Source: Rahnella victoriana (GTDB lineage: Bacteria > Pseudomonadota > Gammaproteobacteria > Enterobacterales > Enterobacteriaceae). From it: a stretch of 64,000 nucleotides of DNA. The DNA lies in contig NZ_SJOJ01000014.1 in the NCBI RefSeq assembly GCF_004330295.1, positions 62,001 through 126,000 on the forward strand, in the 5' to 3' direction. Positions 1-10,572 of this stretch are shown piece after piece; within the stretch, counting starts at the first letter, position 1; every line of letters begins with the position of its first letter. The translations under genes were made by a program, and so were the position numbers. The notes beneath the pieces are model-generated. The model had not been told where the DNA came from. It ran no database searches and saw only the letters and a program-made list of their open reading frames with translations.

Positions 1-804
1 CGTTATGTGGTGATTGCCGGGGCGCTGTGTTCGCTGATTATCTGGTTTGTACGCAAAAATTTACCTGAATCGGCCCGCTGGCTGGCACAGCAAGGACGGC
101 ATGAAGACGCGCATCATGTGGTTACGGCGATGGAAAAACGCTGCGGCGTGACCCGCAGCCCGGCCTATGTTGCAGAAGAAAATACGGGGAATTTACCGCG
201 CAAAGGCACATTCAGGGAGATCTGGTCACCTGAATATCGCCAGCGCACCCTGATGCTGACTGTGATGAACTTTTTCCAGGCCATTGGTTTCTTTGGATTT
301 GGTAACTGGCTACCGGCCCTGCTTTCCGGCAAAGGCACAACGGTGACGCACAGTTTGCTGTATGCCTTCTTTATTACCCTCGCCTATCCGCTCGGATCGC
401 TGATTTGCAGCCGCTACGCCGATAAGATCGAGAATAAATGGCAAATCGTGCTTTCATCGCTGATGACCGTGGTTTTCGGCACGCTGTTCGCCTTGCAGAA
501 TAACCCTGTGATGCTGGTGATTTGCGGTTTCCTGATCACGTATTCCAATGCCTGGCTGACGTTCAGTTATCACGCTTACCAGACAGAAGTGTTTCCGACG
601 CATATTCGTGCGCGTGCCGTGGGCTTTTGCTATTCCTTCAGCCGGTTATCCACGGTGTTCAGCAGCATCCTGATTGGCCTGATTTTGCAGGCCGCCGGGA
701 CACAGGGCGTTATCGCCTTCATTGTGGTCAGCATGCTGATCGTGATGCTGGTGATCGGTATTTTCGGACCGAAAACCCGGGGCATCAATCTGGAAAATAT
801 CTGA
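1..804 (+). CDS. MFS transporter, C-terminal part (5' end outside window)
   Basis: The frame is open from the first base, so the gene begins upstream and about 267 residues are visible. The fragment starts in a membrane segment, followed by a cytoplasmic stretch with the LPESARWL motif typical of the sugar-porter/metabolite-H+ symporter branch of the major facilitator superfamily. About six more hydrophobic segments follow, with the FPTHIRARAVGF motif of the second half. The end matches the end of a normal MFS carrier. The substrate cannot be read from the sequence. It sits codirectionally upstream of pncB, where E. coli has the divergent pepN, so a niacin-type substrate is conceivable but unproven; a terminator separates the two genes. 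Confidence 0.85.
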   Translation, partial: RYVVIAGALCSLIIWFVRKNLPESARWLAQQGRHEDAHHVVTAMEKRCGVTRSPAYVAEENTGNLPRKGTFREIWSPEYRQRTLMLTVMNFFQAIGFFGFGNWLPALLSGKGTTVTHSLLYAFFITLAYPLGSLICSRYADKIENKWQIVLSSLMTVVFGTLFALQNNPVMLVICGFLITYSNAWLTFSYHAYQTEVFPTHIRARAVGFCYSFSRLSTVFSSILIGLILQAAGTQGVIAFIVVSMLIVMLVIGIFGPKTRGINLENI

Positions 805-845
805 TCGTTTACTATCGTGAACAAACGTAGCGAATTGAACATGGA

Positions 846-877
846 AAAAACGGGGTTTAATCGCCCCGTTTTTTTCT
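846..877 (+). terminator. Rho-independent terminator after the MFS gene
   Basis: AACGGGG pairs with CCCCGTT across an 8-base loop and is followed by a run of T. It lies about 45 bases after the stop codon. Confidence 0.85.
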
Positions 878-1140
878 TTCAAATTGTCAGATTGATTAAA
901 TGTATGTAATCAATTTGTGCTTTATTTAATCCGAAAACTCGCCTGTTTGCCTGAATTACCTGCGTTTAAGCACATTTAAGCCTCGACCATTCACAGACAA
1001 TTATGATGTGATGAGGGTTCTTTAGCGGGATAATACGGTATACTTCACAGACTTTGCTGTTTTATCCAGAACGTTTTTTTTACGGAACGGTTGTTTGTGT
1101 TCAAACACTCAGTTTCTGACGAGGATGCTGTAAACGCGCT
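878..1140 (+). other. Intergenic region upstream of pncB
   Basis: AT-rich non-coding stretch between the MFS terminator and pncB. It should hold the pncB promoter, but I could not fix a -35/-10 pair with confidence. The only clear structure is the short palindrome at 1092-1107, listed separately. Confidence 0.5.
1092..1107. promoter_or_regulatory. Inverted repeat upstream of pncB, possible operator
   Basis: TGTTTG and CAAACA form a perfect 6-bp inverted repeat with a 4-base spacer, ending 33 bases before the pncB start. The NAD repressor NadR binds TGTTTA-N6-TAAACA sites at pncB in enterobacteria. This repeat resembles that site but has a different sixth base and a shorter spacer, so the assignment is tentative. 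Confidence 0.3.
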
Positions 1141-2346
1141 ATGACTCCATACGCCTCCCCGATTTTGACTTCGCTGTTAGATACCGATGCCTACAAGCTT
1201 CACATGCAGCAAGCGGTCTACCATCGCTATCGCAACATCAGCGTCGTGGCCGAGTTCCGTTGCCGTGGCGATGAACTGCTGGGCGAATATGTCAGTGAAA
1301 TCCGTCAGCAAATCCAGATGATGAGTCACCTGGCGCTCACGGACGATGAGTTCATCTACCTTTCCGGCCTGCCATTCTTCACGCAGGATTACCTGAACTG
1401 GCTGAAAACTTTCCGCTACAACCCTGAGCATGTCACCGTTTCTGATCGCAACGGGCATTTACACGTGCGTATTGAAGGCCCGTGGCGCGAAGTGATTATG
1501 TGGGAAGTACCGTTGCTGGCAGTTATCAGTGAAGTGGTTCATCGCCAGCGTTCGCCGCAGGCTACCGTGCAAATGGCGGTTGACCAGCTGCGCAGGAATC
1601 TCGCCCGCTTTAAGGAACAGGCTTCAGATATTGATCTCTCTGCGTTCCGTCTGATGGATTTCGGCACCCGCCGTCGTTTCTCCGGTGCGGTTCAGGAAGC
1701 CATCGTCAGCACGCTGAAGAATGAGTTCCCTTATCTCGTCGGTACCAGCAATTATGACTTAGCACATAAACTGCAACTGACGCCGGTCGGCACTCAGGCT
1801 CATGAATGGTTCCAGGCGCATCAGCAAATCAGCCCGGTGCTGGCCAACAGTCAGCGCGCCGCCTTACAAGCGTGGCTGGATGAATATCCCGATCAGCTCG
1901 GAATAGCCCTCACCGATTGCATTACGATGGATGCGTTCCTGCGTGATTTCGGCAGTAAATTCGCCAATGCCTATCAGGGACTGCGCCACGACTCCGGGGA
2001 TCCGGTGGAATGGGGTGAAAAAGCCATCGCTCATTATCAGGCGCTGGATATCGATCCGATGACCAAAACGCTGGTGTTCTCCGATAATCTGGATCTGGAT
2101 AAAGCGCTGCATCTGTATCGCCATTTCCATCAGCGGGTGAACCTGGTATTTGGTATCGGTACGCGCCTGACCTGTAATATTCCGGATGTGAAACCGCTGA
2201 ATATTGTGATCAAGCTGGTGCAGTGTAATGGCAAACCTGTCGCGAAACTTTCGGACAGTCCGGGCAAAACGATTTGTCAGGATAAAGCCTTTGTCAAAGC
2301 GCTGCGCAAAGCCTTCGATCTGCCGCTGGTCAAAAAAGCCTCCTGA
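1141..2346 (+). CDS. pncB: Nicotinate phosphoribosyltransferase
   Basis: Converts nicotinate and PRPP, with ATP, to nicotinate mononucleotide in the Preiss-Handler NAD salvage pathway; cytoplasmic. The 401-residue protein is collinear with E. coli PncB (400) from the N-terminal [15 protein letters not shown] to the KKAS end. The phospho-histidine of the family falls in GTQAHEWF (His221 here). The phosphate-binding region [13 protein letters not shown] and the SDNLDLDKA segment are intact. ATG is chosen by alignment; a GAGGAT element about 14 bases upstream is a weak ribosome site. It is followed by its own terminator, so it is probably monocistronic. Confidence 0.98.
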   Translation: MTPYASPILTSLLDTDAYKLHMQQAVYHRYRNISVVAEFRCRGDELLGEYVSEIRQQIQMMSHLALTDDEFIYLSGLPFFTQDYLNWLKTFRYNPEHVTVSDRNGHLHVRIEGPWREVIMWEVPLLAVISEVVHRQRSPQATVQMAVDQLRRNLARFKEQASDIDLSAFRLMDFGTRRRFSGAVQEAIVSTLKNEFPYLVGTSNYDLAHKLQLTPVGTQAHEWFQAHQQISPVLANSQRAALQAWLDEYPDQLGIALTDCITMDAFLRDFGSKFANAYQGLRHDSGDPVEWGEKAIAHYQALDIDPMTKTLVFSDNLDLDKALHLYRHFHQRVNLVFGIGTRLTCNIPDVKPLNIVIKLVQCNGKPVAKLSDSPGKTICQDKAFVKALRKAFDLPLVKKAS

Positions 2347-2351
2347 GCCAT

Positions 2352-2397
2352 CACGGCGCGCCGGAGAAATCGGGCGCGCTGTGTGCTTTTTCTTTCC
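2352..2397 (+). terminator. Terminator after pncB
   Basis: GCGCGCC pairs with GGCGCGC around a loop of about ten bases, starting 8 bases after the pncB stop. A T-rich tail follows. Confidence 0.75.
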
Positions 2398-2602
2398 TTT
2401 ATATAGTTATGATCTAATTCTGCTCGGCTTTTATTCACTCTCTCAATATTTCCCCGTGCTCCCGCCATTTACGCCACAATTCTTCTCCGCTGACGACGAT
2501 TTCTGCTTGTGTCCTGAGAAAGGCTAAGTAACATAGCAAAATCCCTATTTACAGGGTGTCCAATATTTCTTAGTCAACATATATAAAGAAAGAGAGAAAT
2601 CT

Positions 2603-4003
2603 ATGAGCGTTGTGCCTGTAGTCGACGTACTGCAAGGCCGTGCTGCGGTTGACAGTGAAGTCACCGTACGCGGTTGGGTACGTACCCGGAGAGATTCTAA
2701 AGCTGGTATCTCATTCGTCGCCGTTTATGACGGCTCCTGCTTTAATCCATTACAGGCCGTCGTCAATAATTCTCTGCCCAATTATAATGAGGACGTTCTG
2801 CGTCTGACGACCGGCTGTTCTGTGGAAATCACCGGGAAAGTTGTCGCGTCGCCAGGCGAAGGTCAGAGTTTTGAACTTCAGGCCACCGTCGTTAACGTGG
2901 TGGGCTGGGTGGATGATCCTGATACCTACCCGATGGCGGCAAAACGCCATAGCATCGAATACCTGCGCGAAGTAGCTCACCTGCGCCCGCGTACCAACCT
3001 GATCGGTGCCGTTGCCCGTGTGCGCAACACCCTGTCTCAGGCGATCCACCGTTTTTACAACGAAAACGGCTACTTCTGGGTATCGACTCCCCTGATCACT
3101 GCTTCCGATACCGAAGGCGCGGGTGAGATGTTCCGTGTTTCCACGCTGGATCTGCAGAACCTGCCACGTACGGACAAAGGCGAGATCGACTTCAGCGAAG
3201 ACTTCTTCGGTAAAGAGTCCTTCCTGACCGTATCCGGCCAGCTGAACGGCGAGGCTTATGCCTGTGCCCTGTCTAAGGTTTACACCTTCGGCCCGACGTT
3301 CCGTGCAGAAAACTCCAACACCAGCCGCCATCTGGCTGAGTTCTGGATGGTTGAACCGGAAGTGGCCTTTGCCACACTGGACGATATCGCCTCACTGGCA
3401 GAAAACATGCTGAAATATGTTTTCCAGGCAGTGCTGAACGAACGTGCAGACGACATGGCTTTCTTTGCTGAACGCGTAGACAAAGATGCGGTTGCCCGCC
3501 TTGAACGTTTTGTAACCTCTGATTTCGCGCAGGTGGATTACACCGAAGCAGTAGAAATCTTAATGAATTGTGGCCAGAAATTTGAGAACCCGGTTTCCTG
3601 GGGTGTGGATCTTTCTTCTGAACACGAACGCTATCTGGCAGAGCAGCATTTCAAAGCGCCGGTCGTGGTGAAAAATTACCCGAAAGATATCAAGTCCTTC
3701 TACATGCGTCTTAACGATGACGGCAAAACTGTGGCGGCCATGGATGTTCTGGCGCCGGGGATTGGCGAAATTATCGGTGGCTCGCAGCGTGAAGAACGTC
3801 TGGATGTTCTGGACATCCGGATGGAAGAAATGGGTCTGAATAAAGAAGATTATTGGTGGTATCGCGATCTTCGTCGTTACGGCACTGTGCCTCACTCCGG
3901 TTTCGGACTGGGCTTTGAACGTTTAGTCGCTTATGTGACCGGTGTTCAAAATGTGCGTGATGTGATCCCGTTCCCGCGTACACCACGTAATGCAACCTTC
4001 TAA
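2603..4003 (+). CDS. asnS: Asparaginyl-tRNA synthetase
   Basis: Class IIb aminoacyl-tRNA synthetase that charges tRNA-Asn with asparagine; cytoplasmic. It has 466 residues, the same length as the E. coli enzyme. The N-terminal OB-fold anticodon domain covers about residues 15-100 ([16 protein letters not shown]). The catalytic domain carries class II motif 2 ([15 protein letters not shown], about 233-247) and motif 3 (GFGLGFERL, about 433-441). The start follows an AGAGAG ribosome site. It is bounded by terminators on both sides and so is a single-gene unit between pncB and the porin, as in E. coli. Confidence 0.99.
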   Translation: MSVVPVVDVLQGRAAVDSEVTVRGWVRTRRDSKAGISFVAVYDGSCFNPLQAVVNNSLPNYNEDVLRLTTGCSVEITGKVVASPGEGQSFELQATVVNVVGWVDDPDTYPMAAKRHSIEYLREVAHLRPRTNLIGAVARVRNTLSQAIHRFYNENGYFWVSTPLITASDTEGAGEMFRVSTLDLQNLPRTDKGEIDFSEDFFGKESFLTVSGQLNGEAYACALSKVYTFGPTFRAENSNTSRHLAEFWMVEPEVAFATLDDIASLAENMLKYVFQAVLNERADDMAFFAERVDKDAVARLERFVTSDFAQVDYTEAVEILMNCGQKFENPVSWGVDLSSEHERYLAEQHFKAPVVVKNYPKDIKSFYMRLNDDGKTVAAMDVLAPGIGEIIGGSQREERLDVLDIRMEEMGLNKEDYWWYRDLRRYGTVPHSGFGLGFERLVAYVTGVQNVRDVIPFPRTPRNATF

Positions 4004-4041
4004 TTAATTAAACTATTTTTAATTAACAGAATAGTTACATA

Positions 4042-4075
4042 ACTAAGGCCAGCATTGCTGGCCTTAGTCATTTTC
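4042..4075 (+). terminator. Terminator after asnS
   Basis: Twelve-base stem ACTAAGGCCAGC/GCTGGCCTTAGT with an ATT loop, followed by a short T-rich tail. Confidence 0.85.
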
Positions 4076-4114
4076 AAAGATAGATCCCTGTCACAAAGTT
4101 CCGTAAAATACACA

Positions 4115-4303
4115 TCTTGAAATACATTTTTTCTAACTGAAACATATTTAGTAATTTAGTAGCATTTTCGCTGTAGATTAAGCTCACCACGGATGGAATA
4201 GTGCGTTCAGACACAGGAGACACCAAACTCTCATGAATAGTTCCGCAAAGAATTATTTACGGCAGTGGCAGGTGTCCAAATAAAACCAATGAGGGTAATA
4301 ATA
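4115..4303 (+). promoter_or_regulatory. ompF-type promoter, OmpR region and conserved 5' leader
   Basis: From about 4209 the leader resembles the E. coli ompF transcript from its start (AGACACA, then ACACCAAACTCTCAT) through GGCAGTGGCAGGTGTC to GAGGGTAATA just before the start codon. The +1 is therefore inferred near 4209. The segment 4115-4175 has the alternating AT-rich pattern of the three OmpR (F1-F3) boxes, including TTTAGTAGCATTTTCGCTG, which resembles E. coli F3. Regulation by OmpR and by the MicF antisense RNA, whose target is the leader and start region, is inferred from this match. The binding sites themselves are not proven here. Confidence 0.75.
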
Positions 4304-5425
4304 ATGATGAAGCGCAATATTCTTGCAGTGGTAATCCCTGCTCTGTTAGTTGCTGGTGCAGCTAATGCGGCAGAAGTTTATAACAAAGACGGCAACAAAC
4401 TGGATTTGTACGGTAAAGTTGACGGCCTGCATTACTTCTCTGATGACACCGGCAACGACGGTGACCAGACTTACGTTCGTTTCGGCTTTAAAGGCGAAAC
4501 TCAGATTACTGACCAACTGACCGGTTACGGCCAGTGGGAATACAACGTTCAGGCTAACCACGCAGAAAGCATGGGCGACGAAGGCAACAAAACCCGTCTG
4601 GGCTTTGCTGGTCTGAAATTTGGCGATGCGGGTTCTTTCGACTACGGTCGTAACTACGGCGCCGTCTATGACGTTGAAGCATGGACCGATAACCTGCCAG
4701 AATACGGCGGCGACACCTACACCTACACTGATAACTTCATGGTTGGTCGTACTAACGGCGTTGCAACTTACCGTAACACCAACTTCTTCGGTCTGGTTGA
4801 TGGCCTGAACTTTGCTCTGCAATATCAGGGTAAAAACGAGAACGACGACCGTGGCGTGTCTAAACAAAACGGCGACGGCTATGCAATCTCCACGACTTAT
4901 GACATCGGCGCAGGCGTAAACCTGGGTGCAGCATACGCGTCTTCTGACCGTACTGATGCGCAGACTGCTGATGGCAACGGCGACAAAGCTGACGTCTGGA
5001 CTGTTGGTGCTAAATACGACGCTAACGGCGTATACCTGGCAGCAATGTATGCAGAAACCAACAACATGACTCCGTTCGGTAACACTGAAGCGGGTAACGG
5101 CGCAGACAACGGTAACCGTGATGGTTTACAGCAATTCGCTAACAAAACTCAGAACTTCGAAGTGGTTGCACAGTACCAGTTCGACTTCGGTCTGCGTCCT
5201 TCTGTAGCGTACCTGCAGTCTAAAGGTAAGAGCCTGAACAGCACTTACGGCGACGACCAGGATCTGGTGAAATATGCTGAAGTGGGTGCGACTTACTACT
5301 TCAACAAAAACATGTCTACCTATGTTGACTACAAAATCAACCTGCTGGACGAAAATGACTTCACCAAAGCTAACGGCATCGCAACTGACGATATCGTCGC
5401 ACTGGGTCTGGTTTACCAGTTCTAA
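4304..5425 (+). CDS. ompF: OmpF/OmpC-family general porin
   Basis: Outer-membrane trimeric 16-strand beta-barrel for passive diffusion of small hydrophilic solutes. Translation is placed at the first ATG of ATGATGAAGCGC, just after GAGGGTAATA, rather than at an in-frame ATG 39 bases upstream, because the product then begins MMKRNILAV like E. coli OmpF. A 22-residue signal peptide ends in AANA, and the mature protein starts [16 protein letters not shown]. Constriction loop 3 is visible as [13 protein letters not shown]. The protein ends in Phe (LGLVYQF), the BAM recognition signature. It is 373 residues long. Position between asnS and aspC plus the leader favour OmpF over OmpC. Confidence 0.95.
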   Translation: MMKRNILAVVIPALLVAGAANAAEVYNKDGNKLDLYGKVDGLHYFSDDTGNDGDQTYVRFGFKGETQITDQLTGYGQWEYNVQANHAESMGDEGNKTRLGFAGLKFGDAGSFDYGRNYGAVYDVEAWTDNLPEYGGDTYTYTDNFMVGRTNGVATYRNTNFFGLVDGLNFALQYQGKNENDDRGVSKQNGDGYAISTTYDIGAGVNLGAAYASSDRTDAQTADGNGDKADVWTVGAKYDANGVYLAAMYAETNNMTPFGNTEAGNGADNGNRDGLQQFANKTQNFEVVAQYQFDFGLRPSVAYLQSKGKSLNSTYGDDQDLVKYAEVGATYYFNKNMSTYVDYKINLLDENDFTKANGIATDDIVALGLVYQF

Positions 5426-5466
5426 TATCGCTTAACGATTCGCTTACGGGCGTATCAAAGGGATAT

Positions 5467-5497
5467 CAAGGCAGAGCTTCGGCTCTGCCTTTTGCAT
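5467..5497 (+). terminator. Terminator after the porin gene
   Basis: AAGGCAGAGC pairs with GCTCTGCCTT around a stable TTCG tetraloop, followed by TTTGCATTTTT. Confidence 0.9.
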
Positions 5498-5666
5498 TTT
5501 TGAACCTCGACGCCTTCGTTTTTCTGCCTTCCCTCATAAAATATTTTAATCTCCCACGCCTTCTCACAACTCTGCTTTCTTTTTGCCGCAAACGGTTGGC
5601 AAACGGGGACGCTGGCGTTAACCTGATGCCCTCTTTCGTCATATCAGGCTAATGGACGTTTCCAAC

Positions 5667-6857
5667 ATGTTTGAAAAAATCACTGCAGCACCTGCCGACC
5701 CGATCCTGGGTCTTTCCGATCTTTTCCGCGCTGATGACCGCTCAAATAAAATCAATCTTGGGATTGGTGTTTATAAAGATGAAACGGGTAAAACGCCGGT
5801 TCTGGCCAGCGTGAAGAAAGCCGAACAATTCCTGTTGGAAAATGAAACCACTAAAACCTATCTGAGCATCGACGGATTGCCTGATTTTGCCCGCTGCACG
5901 CAGGAACTGCTGTTTGGTAAAGACAGCGCGGTCATCGCTGATAAACGTGCACGTACTGCCCAGACGCCTGGCGGTACCGGTGCCCTGCGCATCGCTGCTG
6001 ATTTCATCGCGACACAAACCAGCGCCAGACGTGTATGGGTAAGCAATCCGAGCTGGCCAAATCACAAAGGCGTGTTCTCTGCTTCCGGTCTCGAAGTCGC
6101 AGAATACAATTATTATGACGCCGCCAGTCATAGTCTGGATTTCGACGGCATGCTGAAAAGTCTGAGCGAAGCCGTTGCCGGCGACGTGGTGTTATTCCAC
6201 GGTTGCTGCCATAACCCGACCGGTATTGATCCGACGGAAGAACAATGGGCACAGCTGGCAGAACTGTCAGTGGCTAAAGGCTGGTTACCGCTGTTTGATT
6301 TCGCTTATCAGGGCTTTGCAAAAGGTCTTGAAGAAGATGCTGCTGGCCTGCGTCTGTTCGTGGCAAACCATAAAGAATTACTGGTCGCCAGTTCTTACTC
6401 GAAAAACTTCGGGTTATATAATGAGCGCGTCGGTGCCTGTACGCTGGTGACCGCCGATGCCGAAACGGCAGAACGTGCGTTCAGCCAGATGAAATCGGTT
6501 ATCCGCGCAAACTACTCCAACCCGCCGTCACACGGCGCAGCGGTAGTGGCGACTATTCTGGGTAATGATGCCCTGCGCACCTTGTGGGAGCAGGAACTGA
6601 GCGATATGCGACAGCGTATCCACCGCATGCGCCAGTTATTTGTCAGCACATTGCAGGAAAAAGGCGCGCAGCAAGACTTCAGCTTTATTATTAATCAGAA
6701 CGGTATGTTTTCATTCAGCGGCCTGACGAAAGATCAGGTGCTGCGTTTGCGTGATGAATTCGGTGTGTATGCGGTAAATTCAGGCCGTATTAACGTCGCG
6801 GGTATTACGCTCGAAAACATGGCCCCGCTGTGTGAAGCGATTGTCGCGGTGCTGTAA
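5667..6857 (+). CDS. aspC: Aspartate aminotransferase (PLP)
   Basis: Reversible transfer of the amino group between aspartate and 2-oxoglutarate; also acts on aromatic amino acids. Fold type I PLP enzyme, cytoplasmic. The chosen start gives 396 residues, beginning [16 protein letters not shown], the same length as E. coli AspC. An in-frame ATG five codons upstream (5652) is possible, and neither has a strong ribosome site. The PLP lysine is Lys246 in [15 protein letters not shown]; the substrate-binding SNPSWPNH and CCHNPTG motifs are present. The gene is convergent with gloC. Confidence 0.97.
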   Translation: MFEKITAAPADPILGLSDLFRADDRSNKINLGIGVYKDETGKTPVLASVKKAEQFLLENETTKTYLSIDGLPDFARCTQELLFGKDSAVIADKRARTAQTPGGTGALRIAADFIATQTSARRVWVSNPSWPNHKGVFSASGLEVAEYNYYDAASHSLDFDGMLKSLSEAVAGDVVLFHGCCHNPTGIDPTEEQWAQLAELSVAKGWLPLFDFAYQGFAKGLEEDAAGLRLFVANHKELLVASSYSKNFGLYNERVGACTLVTADAETAERAFSQMKSVIRANYSNPPSHGAAVVATILGNDALRTLWEQELSDMRQRIHRMRQLFVSTLQEKGAQQDFSFIINQNGMFSFSGLTKDQVLRLRDEFGVYAVNSGRINVAGITLENMAPLCEAIVAVL

Positions 6858-6880
6858 AAGGTAAGCGTTGTTGCTCGATT

Positions 6881-6916
6881 AAAAAAGCCCGTCAGGAAAC
6901 TGACGGGCTTTTTGCT
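6881..6916. terminator. Bidirectional terminator between aspC and gloC
   Basis: AAAAGCCCGTCAG/CTGACGGGCTTTT stem with a GAAA loop. T runs are present on both strands, so it can serve both convergent genes. Confidence 0.9.
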
Positions 6917-6932
6917 TTTCAGGCATGACCTT

Positions 6933-7580
6933 TTACCAGACCGGCATTTCATCCTGCAGGAAAGGATTGGTTTTGCGCTCATAGCCAAAATCAGACATCG
7001 GGCCATGACCGGGGATAAAGACGATGTCATCGCCGAGTGGCAATAGTTTCGTTTTAATGGAATGGATCAGCGCCTGATGATCGCCACGCGGGAAATCACT
7101 GCGCCCCACGCCGCCTTTAAAAATCACATCACCTGAAACAGCGATACGCGCTTTATCATTGATGAAGACAATATGACCCGGCGTATGGCCCGGACAATGC
7201 AGCACCGACAGCGTTTCTTCACCCACGCTGACCGTATCGCCCTCTTCCAGCCAGGTATCCGGCGTCAGCGGGTCGCAATGATCAAGACCAAACATCTGGC
7301 TCTGCGTTGGCAGCGCATCAAGCAGGAACTGATCTTCTTTCTGAGGCCCGATGACCGGCACCTGATAATGGGCGGCCAGTTCTGCCGCCGCGCCGACGTG
7401 ATCGAGATGGCCGTGGGTCAGCAAAATTTGCGTGACCAGAACGCCTTTAGCAGACACTTCCTGAATAATTCTTGCGGCTTCACCGCCCGGATCGACAAGC
7501 GCGGCCTGATTGGTTTTGGTACACCAAATCAGTGAGCAATTCTGGCTGAACGCCGTGACAGTAATAAGATGGATTTTCAT
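6933..7580 (-). CDS. gloC: Glyoxalase II-type metallo-beta-lactamase-fold hydrolase
   Basis: Product of 215 residues matching E. coli GloC (YcbL), a type II glyoxalase that hydrolyses S-lactoylglutathione. The metal site THGHLDH gives His56, His58, Asp60 and His61. Further ligands sit in [15 protein letters not shown] and the C-terminal GHGP. ATG at 7580 is used because it gives [13 protein letters not shown] and has a GGAG ribosome site; the frame extends eight more codons upstream. It lacks the long C-terminal domain of GloB. It is followed by a terminator and may be cotranscribed with ycbK, 49 bases upstream. Confidence 0.93.
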   Translation of the reverse strand: MKIHLITVTAFSQNCSLIWCTKTNQAALVDPGGEAARIIQEVSAKGVLVTQILLTHGHLDHVGAAAELAAHYQVPVIGPQKEDQFLLDALPTQSQMFGLDHCDPLTPDTWLEEGDTVSVGEETLSVLHCPGHTPGHIVFINDKARIAVSGDVIFKGGVGRSDFPRGDHQALIHSIKTKLLPLGDDIVFIPGHGPMSDFGYERKTNPFLQDEMPVW

Positions 7581-7629
7581 AAGGCTCCACAAAATGGCCT
7601 GCATATTTGCAGGCCATTAATAACACACA

Positions 7630-8181
7630 TCACCAGGTCCGGGCGGGGCCGGTATCGATGTGCACAAAGTTACTTCGTGGATAATATCCTACACCACCCA
7701 TCCGCATTTTTAATGCTGCTTTGCGGATATTACTCAGTTCGATGCCCTGAATATGGAAATCCATTGCCTGCCCGAGGGTGTGATAACTGTGTTTCGCTAC
7801 CCCGCTTCCCGGTTCACGCATACTGTTATTGGTTGCCAGTGAACGATAGCCGGAAATCAGTTGAACCGGTTTATTGGTTCCGCCCAGCATGACCTGCAAA
7901 CGGTAAAGGTGATCGAACAAGGCAGGATCGATAGTCTTAACTTTTTCCGCGCGATAGTCCCTGAACAAATGATTCAACCGGGCCAACTCATCCTTGTTGT
8001 AACGCTTTCCATCAAAAAACTCGGTTTTGAGGGTTTCGCCGGTATTTATATTATTAACCACTAAAATACGGGGACGAGGCGTGGAAAGAGTGGCGAATGC
8101 ACGACCTGGAAGCAATGCAATCCCCATAGCGGCACTGCCCAGTGCCAGCCATTTACGGCGATGTTTGTCGATTTCATTCAT
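7630..8181 (-). CDS. ycbK: YcbK, periplasmic M15-like (DUF882) protein with Tat signal
   Basis: Protein of 183 residues close to E. coli YcbK. The start is set at MNEIDKHRRKWLALG by family alignment; the open frame continues 24 codons upstream without support. The N-terminus looks like a twin-arginine signal (HRRKWLALGSAAMG, cleavage after AFA). The rest has the zinc peptidase M15 pattern: HSYHTLGQAMDFHI and YPRSNFVHIDTGP supply His and Asp ligands. This suggests a murein endopeptidase-like enzyme. It lies between ldtD and gloC, which fits a cell-wall role. Fold and localisation are inferred with good confidence, the exact reaction with less. Confidence 0.9.
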   Translation of the reverse strand: MNEIDKHRRKWLALGSAAMGIALLPGRAFATLSTPRPRILVVNNINTGETLKTEFFDGKRYNKDELARLNHLFRDYRAEKVKTIDPALFDHLYRLQVMLGGTNKPVQLISGYRSLATNNSMREPGSGVAKHSYHTLGQAMDFHIQGIELSNIRKAALKMRMGGVGYYPRSNFVHIDTGPARTW

Positions 8182-8278
8182 GTACAGTTTACTATCCGAT
8201 AAGAGAGTCAAAAATAGGTCACAGAACGGACCGTTTCGAACCTTAACTGGCAAATTTCAGCGAGTCAAGGGACCCCGA

Positions 8279-8313
8279 TATGCAAAACGAGCGTGCCAGT
8301 GGCTCACGCTCGT
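8279..8313 (-). terminator. Terminator after ldtD
   Basis: Nine-base perfect stem ACGAGCGTG/CACGCTCGT with a nine-base loop; on the minus strand it is followed by TTTTG. It lies 46 bases past the ldtD stop. Confidence 0.65.
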
Positions 8314-8359
8314 CATATGGCCAAATACTCTGACCGTTATCAGACTAGTTTTACTGCAT

Positions 8360-10210
8360 TTATTGGAGCAAAATTTCTGCCTGAGGCAAAATTTGTGCAC
8401 CCGATCTCACTGTCGCATCATAATTGTAAATATCTGTGCGGAACTGCGGCTTACCGTCATCCGCCACCCACGCTGTCAGATAAAACAGTTTTACCGGTAT
8501 ATGATGGCGTATCGCCACATAAGTGGTATTGCCGCCCTGTAAGGCAGACGAAATACGGGTGTCATTCCAGCCAGCATCCTGCAACAGCATATTGGCTAAT
8601 TCCGATGCTTTATTTACCCTCACACACCCTGAACTCAGCGCGCGAATATCCTTGCTGAAAAGATTATGGTTCGGCGTGTCATGCAGGTAGATGGCATCAG
8701 AACTTGGCATATTGAATTTATAACGCCCGAGGGAATTATTCGCGCCCGGTGCCTGACGAATGCGATACGGGAAATGGCTCGGTGAAACCATCGCCCAGTC
8801 AATCATCGACGGGTCGATCACTTCGGCGTCATTGCTCCAGCCGGACAACACCTGATAACCATGTTGCTGGAAGTACGTCGGATTATTCATGGCCTTCGGC
8901 ATAATATCTTCACGCACCAGCGTAGTCGGCACATTCCACGGCGGATTCACCACCACGTTATTGAGCGCACTGCTCATTAACGGCGTTTTGCGGCTCGGAC
9001 GCCCGACAATCACACGCGAAGACAGCACTTCATTGCCATTGAGGTAATAAGTGAGCTGATAGTTCGGGATGTTCACCATGATACCGGTGTTTACATTGCC
9101 CGGCAGAATACGCAGACGCTGAATATTCAGCGCCAGCAAGGTGGCCCGCAATTGCGGAGACGCATTCAGCCACTGACGCGTACGCGCGCCGATAACTCCG
9201 TCATCCTCCAGCCCCTGCCATTTCTGGAAGCGTTTTACTGCGTCGACTAATTCAGGGGTGTACTGATTATTCGCCACTGCCAACGCAGGGGCTGGCGCAG
9301 GCGTTTCAGCATTCTGTACCGACGGCAGGACGTCCTGCACCGAGGTCGCAGACGGGCTGACGGCTGGCGTGGATTGCTGGGCTTTATCCGCCGTTTCATC
9401 GACAGATAAATCGTCATTGGCGGCACTACCCGGCGCATTTGGCGCGATCGTTTCGTCCGTCGGTTTTGGTGATTTGTTCTCTTCCGGTGAGGCGACCATC
9501 ATGCCGGTGCGGGTGAGAATCTCCCGTAACGCAGGCACATCATCGCTGATTTGGTCCGGACGTAAACTGGCCGTTCCGCTCATGACCGGCCACGGACGGT
9601 TATCCGCCAGCATGGTTTTCAGCGCATCATGCATTTTGCTGTAATAAGGATGTTGTGGTGCCAGCGTCGATAAATAATGTGCGGTGGTGCCCTGACGCAC
9701 AGCCAGCTGCCACTGATTCATCACCGTCAGTGAAGGCGTGGTCATTTTGTATGGCGTCGTGCTGTATAACCATTTCTCGCCATTGGCTTCCACGCTGCTG
9801 GTAAACTGCAAATAGCCCAGCATCGCATCCGACAACACCACATCGCGCGCCATGCCTTTTACTTCCGGATCTGTCAGCCATTTCACCCATTGCGTGAACT
9901 GAGGCTGGATGCCCGAAATCGCCAGCTCAGCTAACTGTTGCTGGAATATCTGCACGGTTTCCCGATCATTCCACATAGGTTGCATATGGTTCGCCGCATA
10001 AAGCGATGACAGGGACGACAGATACAGCGGCCGGATCCCTCGCGGCAGCAGTTCCGCCTGAAGCTGACTCATGCTCTGCACGCTGGACAGCGTGGTTTTC
10101 CCCAGCGGCATCGTAGGTACCGTCGCCCAGGCTGCAAACCATGGCGACAGGCCGCTCGCCAGCAGACAGCTGGCGACTAAAAACCTGAGAGACCTTTGAT
10201 TCATCAACAT
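8360..10210 (-). CDS. ldtD: Murein L,D-transpeptidase LdtD (YcbB)
   Basis: Forms 3-3 (mDAP-mDAP) crosslinks in peptidoglycan, bypassing beta-lactam-sensitive D,D-transpeptidases; periplasmic. It has 616 residues (E. coli YcbB 615). A signal sequence covers about residues 1-29. The peptidoglycan-binding domain is seen at [20 protein letters not shown]. The YkuD catalytic domain carries [12 protein letters not shown] and SSGCVRV with nucleophile Cys529. A low-complexity Pro/Ala/Ser linker (about 255-320) precedes the binding domain. ATG at 10210 has GGGAGG nine bases upstream and is preferred over ATG at 10204. Confidence 0.97.
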   Translation of the reverse strand: MLMNQRSLRFLVASCLLASGLSPWFAAWATVPTMPLGKTTLSSVQSMSQLQAELLPRGIRPLYLSSLSSLYAANHMQPMWNDRETVQIFQQQLAELAISGIQPQFTQWVKWLTDPEVKGMARDVVLSDAMLGYLQFTSSVEANGEKWLYSTTPYKMTTPSLTVMNQWQLAVRQGTTAHYLSTLAPQHPYYSKMHDALKTMLADNRPWPVMSGTASLRPDQISDDVPALREILTRTGMMVASPEENKSPKPTDETIAPNAPGSAANDDLSVDETADKAQQSTPAVSPSATSVQDVLPSVQNAETPAPAPALAVANNQYTPELVDAVKRFQKWQGLEDDGVIGARTRQWLNASPQLRATLLALNIQRLRILPGNVNTGIMVNIPNYQLTYYLNGNEVLSSRVIVGRPSRKTPLMSSALNNVVVNPPWNVPTTLVREDIMPKAMNNPTYFQQHGYQVLSGWSNDAEVIDPSMIDWAMVSPSHFPYRIRQAPGANNSLGRYKFNMPSSDAIYLHDTPNHNLFSKDIRALSSGCVRVNKASELANMLLQDAGWNDTRISSALQGGNTTYVAIRHHIPVKLFYLTAWVADDGKPQFRTDIYNYDATVRSGAQILPQAEILLQ

Positions 10211-10504
10211 CTTCCCTTGCCTCCCGATAAAGTGCCCAATTTAATCCGCAAAATTGAGCCAGCAGCTCTTGGATTAAGTATATAAAGAGATTTCTTTTTT
10301 TGCGTAGGAACTCAATGAAATAGAGTCCGCGTATAACGTAAAGACTCTAAGCCAGCGGCAAGCCGAAATAAAGCCTTCCGTTGAGTGTTTATGTGCTGTT
10401 TTTAGACATTCGGTTATAAATTACGCAACGCCTTCGCATTGTGTTGACCGTTATTTAAATCACCAGATATTTTTTATAGAAATATAAGCAAAATGAATGG
10501 AAGA
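10211..10504 (-). other. Intergenic region upstream of ldtD
   Basis: AT-rich non-coding region between the muk terminator and ldtD. It must hold the ldtD promoter and ribosome site. I see no convincing operator, RNA gene or ORF in it. Confidence 0.5.
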
Positions 10505-10541
10505 AAAATAAAAAGCCCCGGCGTTTATGCCAGGGCTTTTG
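10505..10541 (-). terminator. Terminator of the mukFEB operon
   Basis: AAAAGCCC-GGC/GCC-GGGCTTTT stem with one mismatch and a GTTTAT loop. On the minus strand it ends in a T-rich run (TTTTTATTTTT), 33 bases after mukB. Confidence 0.88.
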
Positions 10542-10572
10542 AATTTCAACCGTCTGATTTATCTGCAAACCA

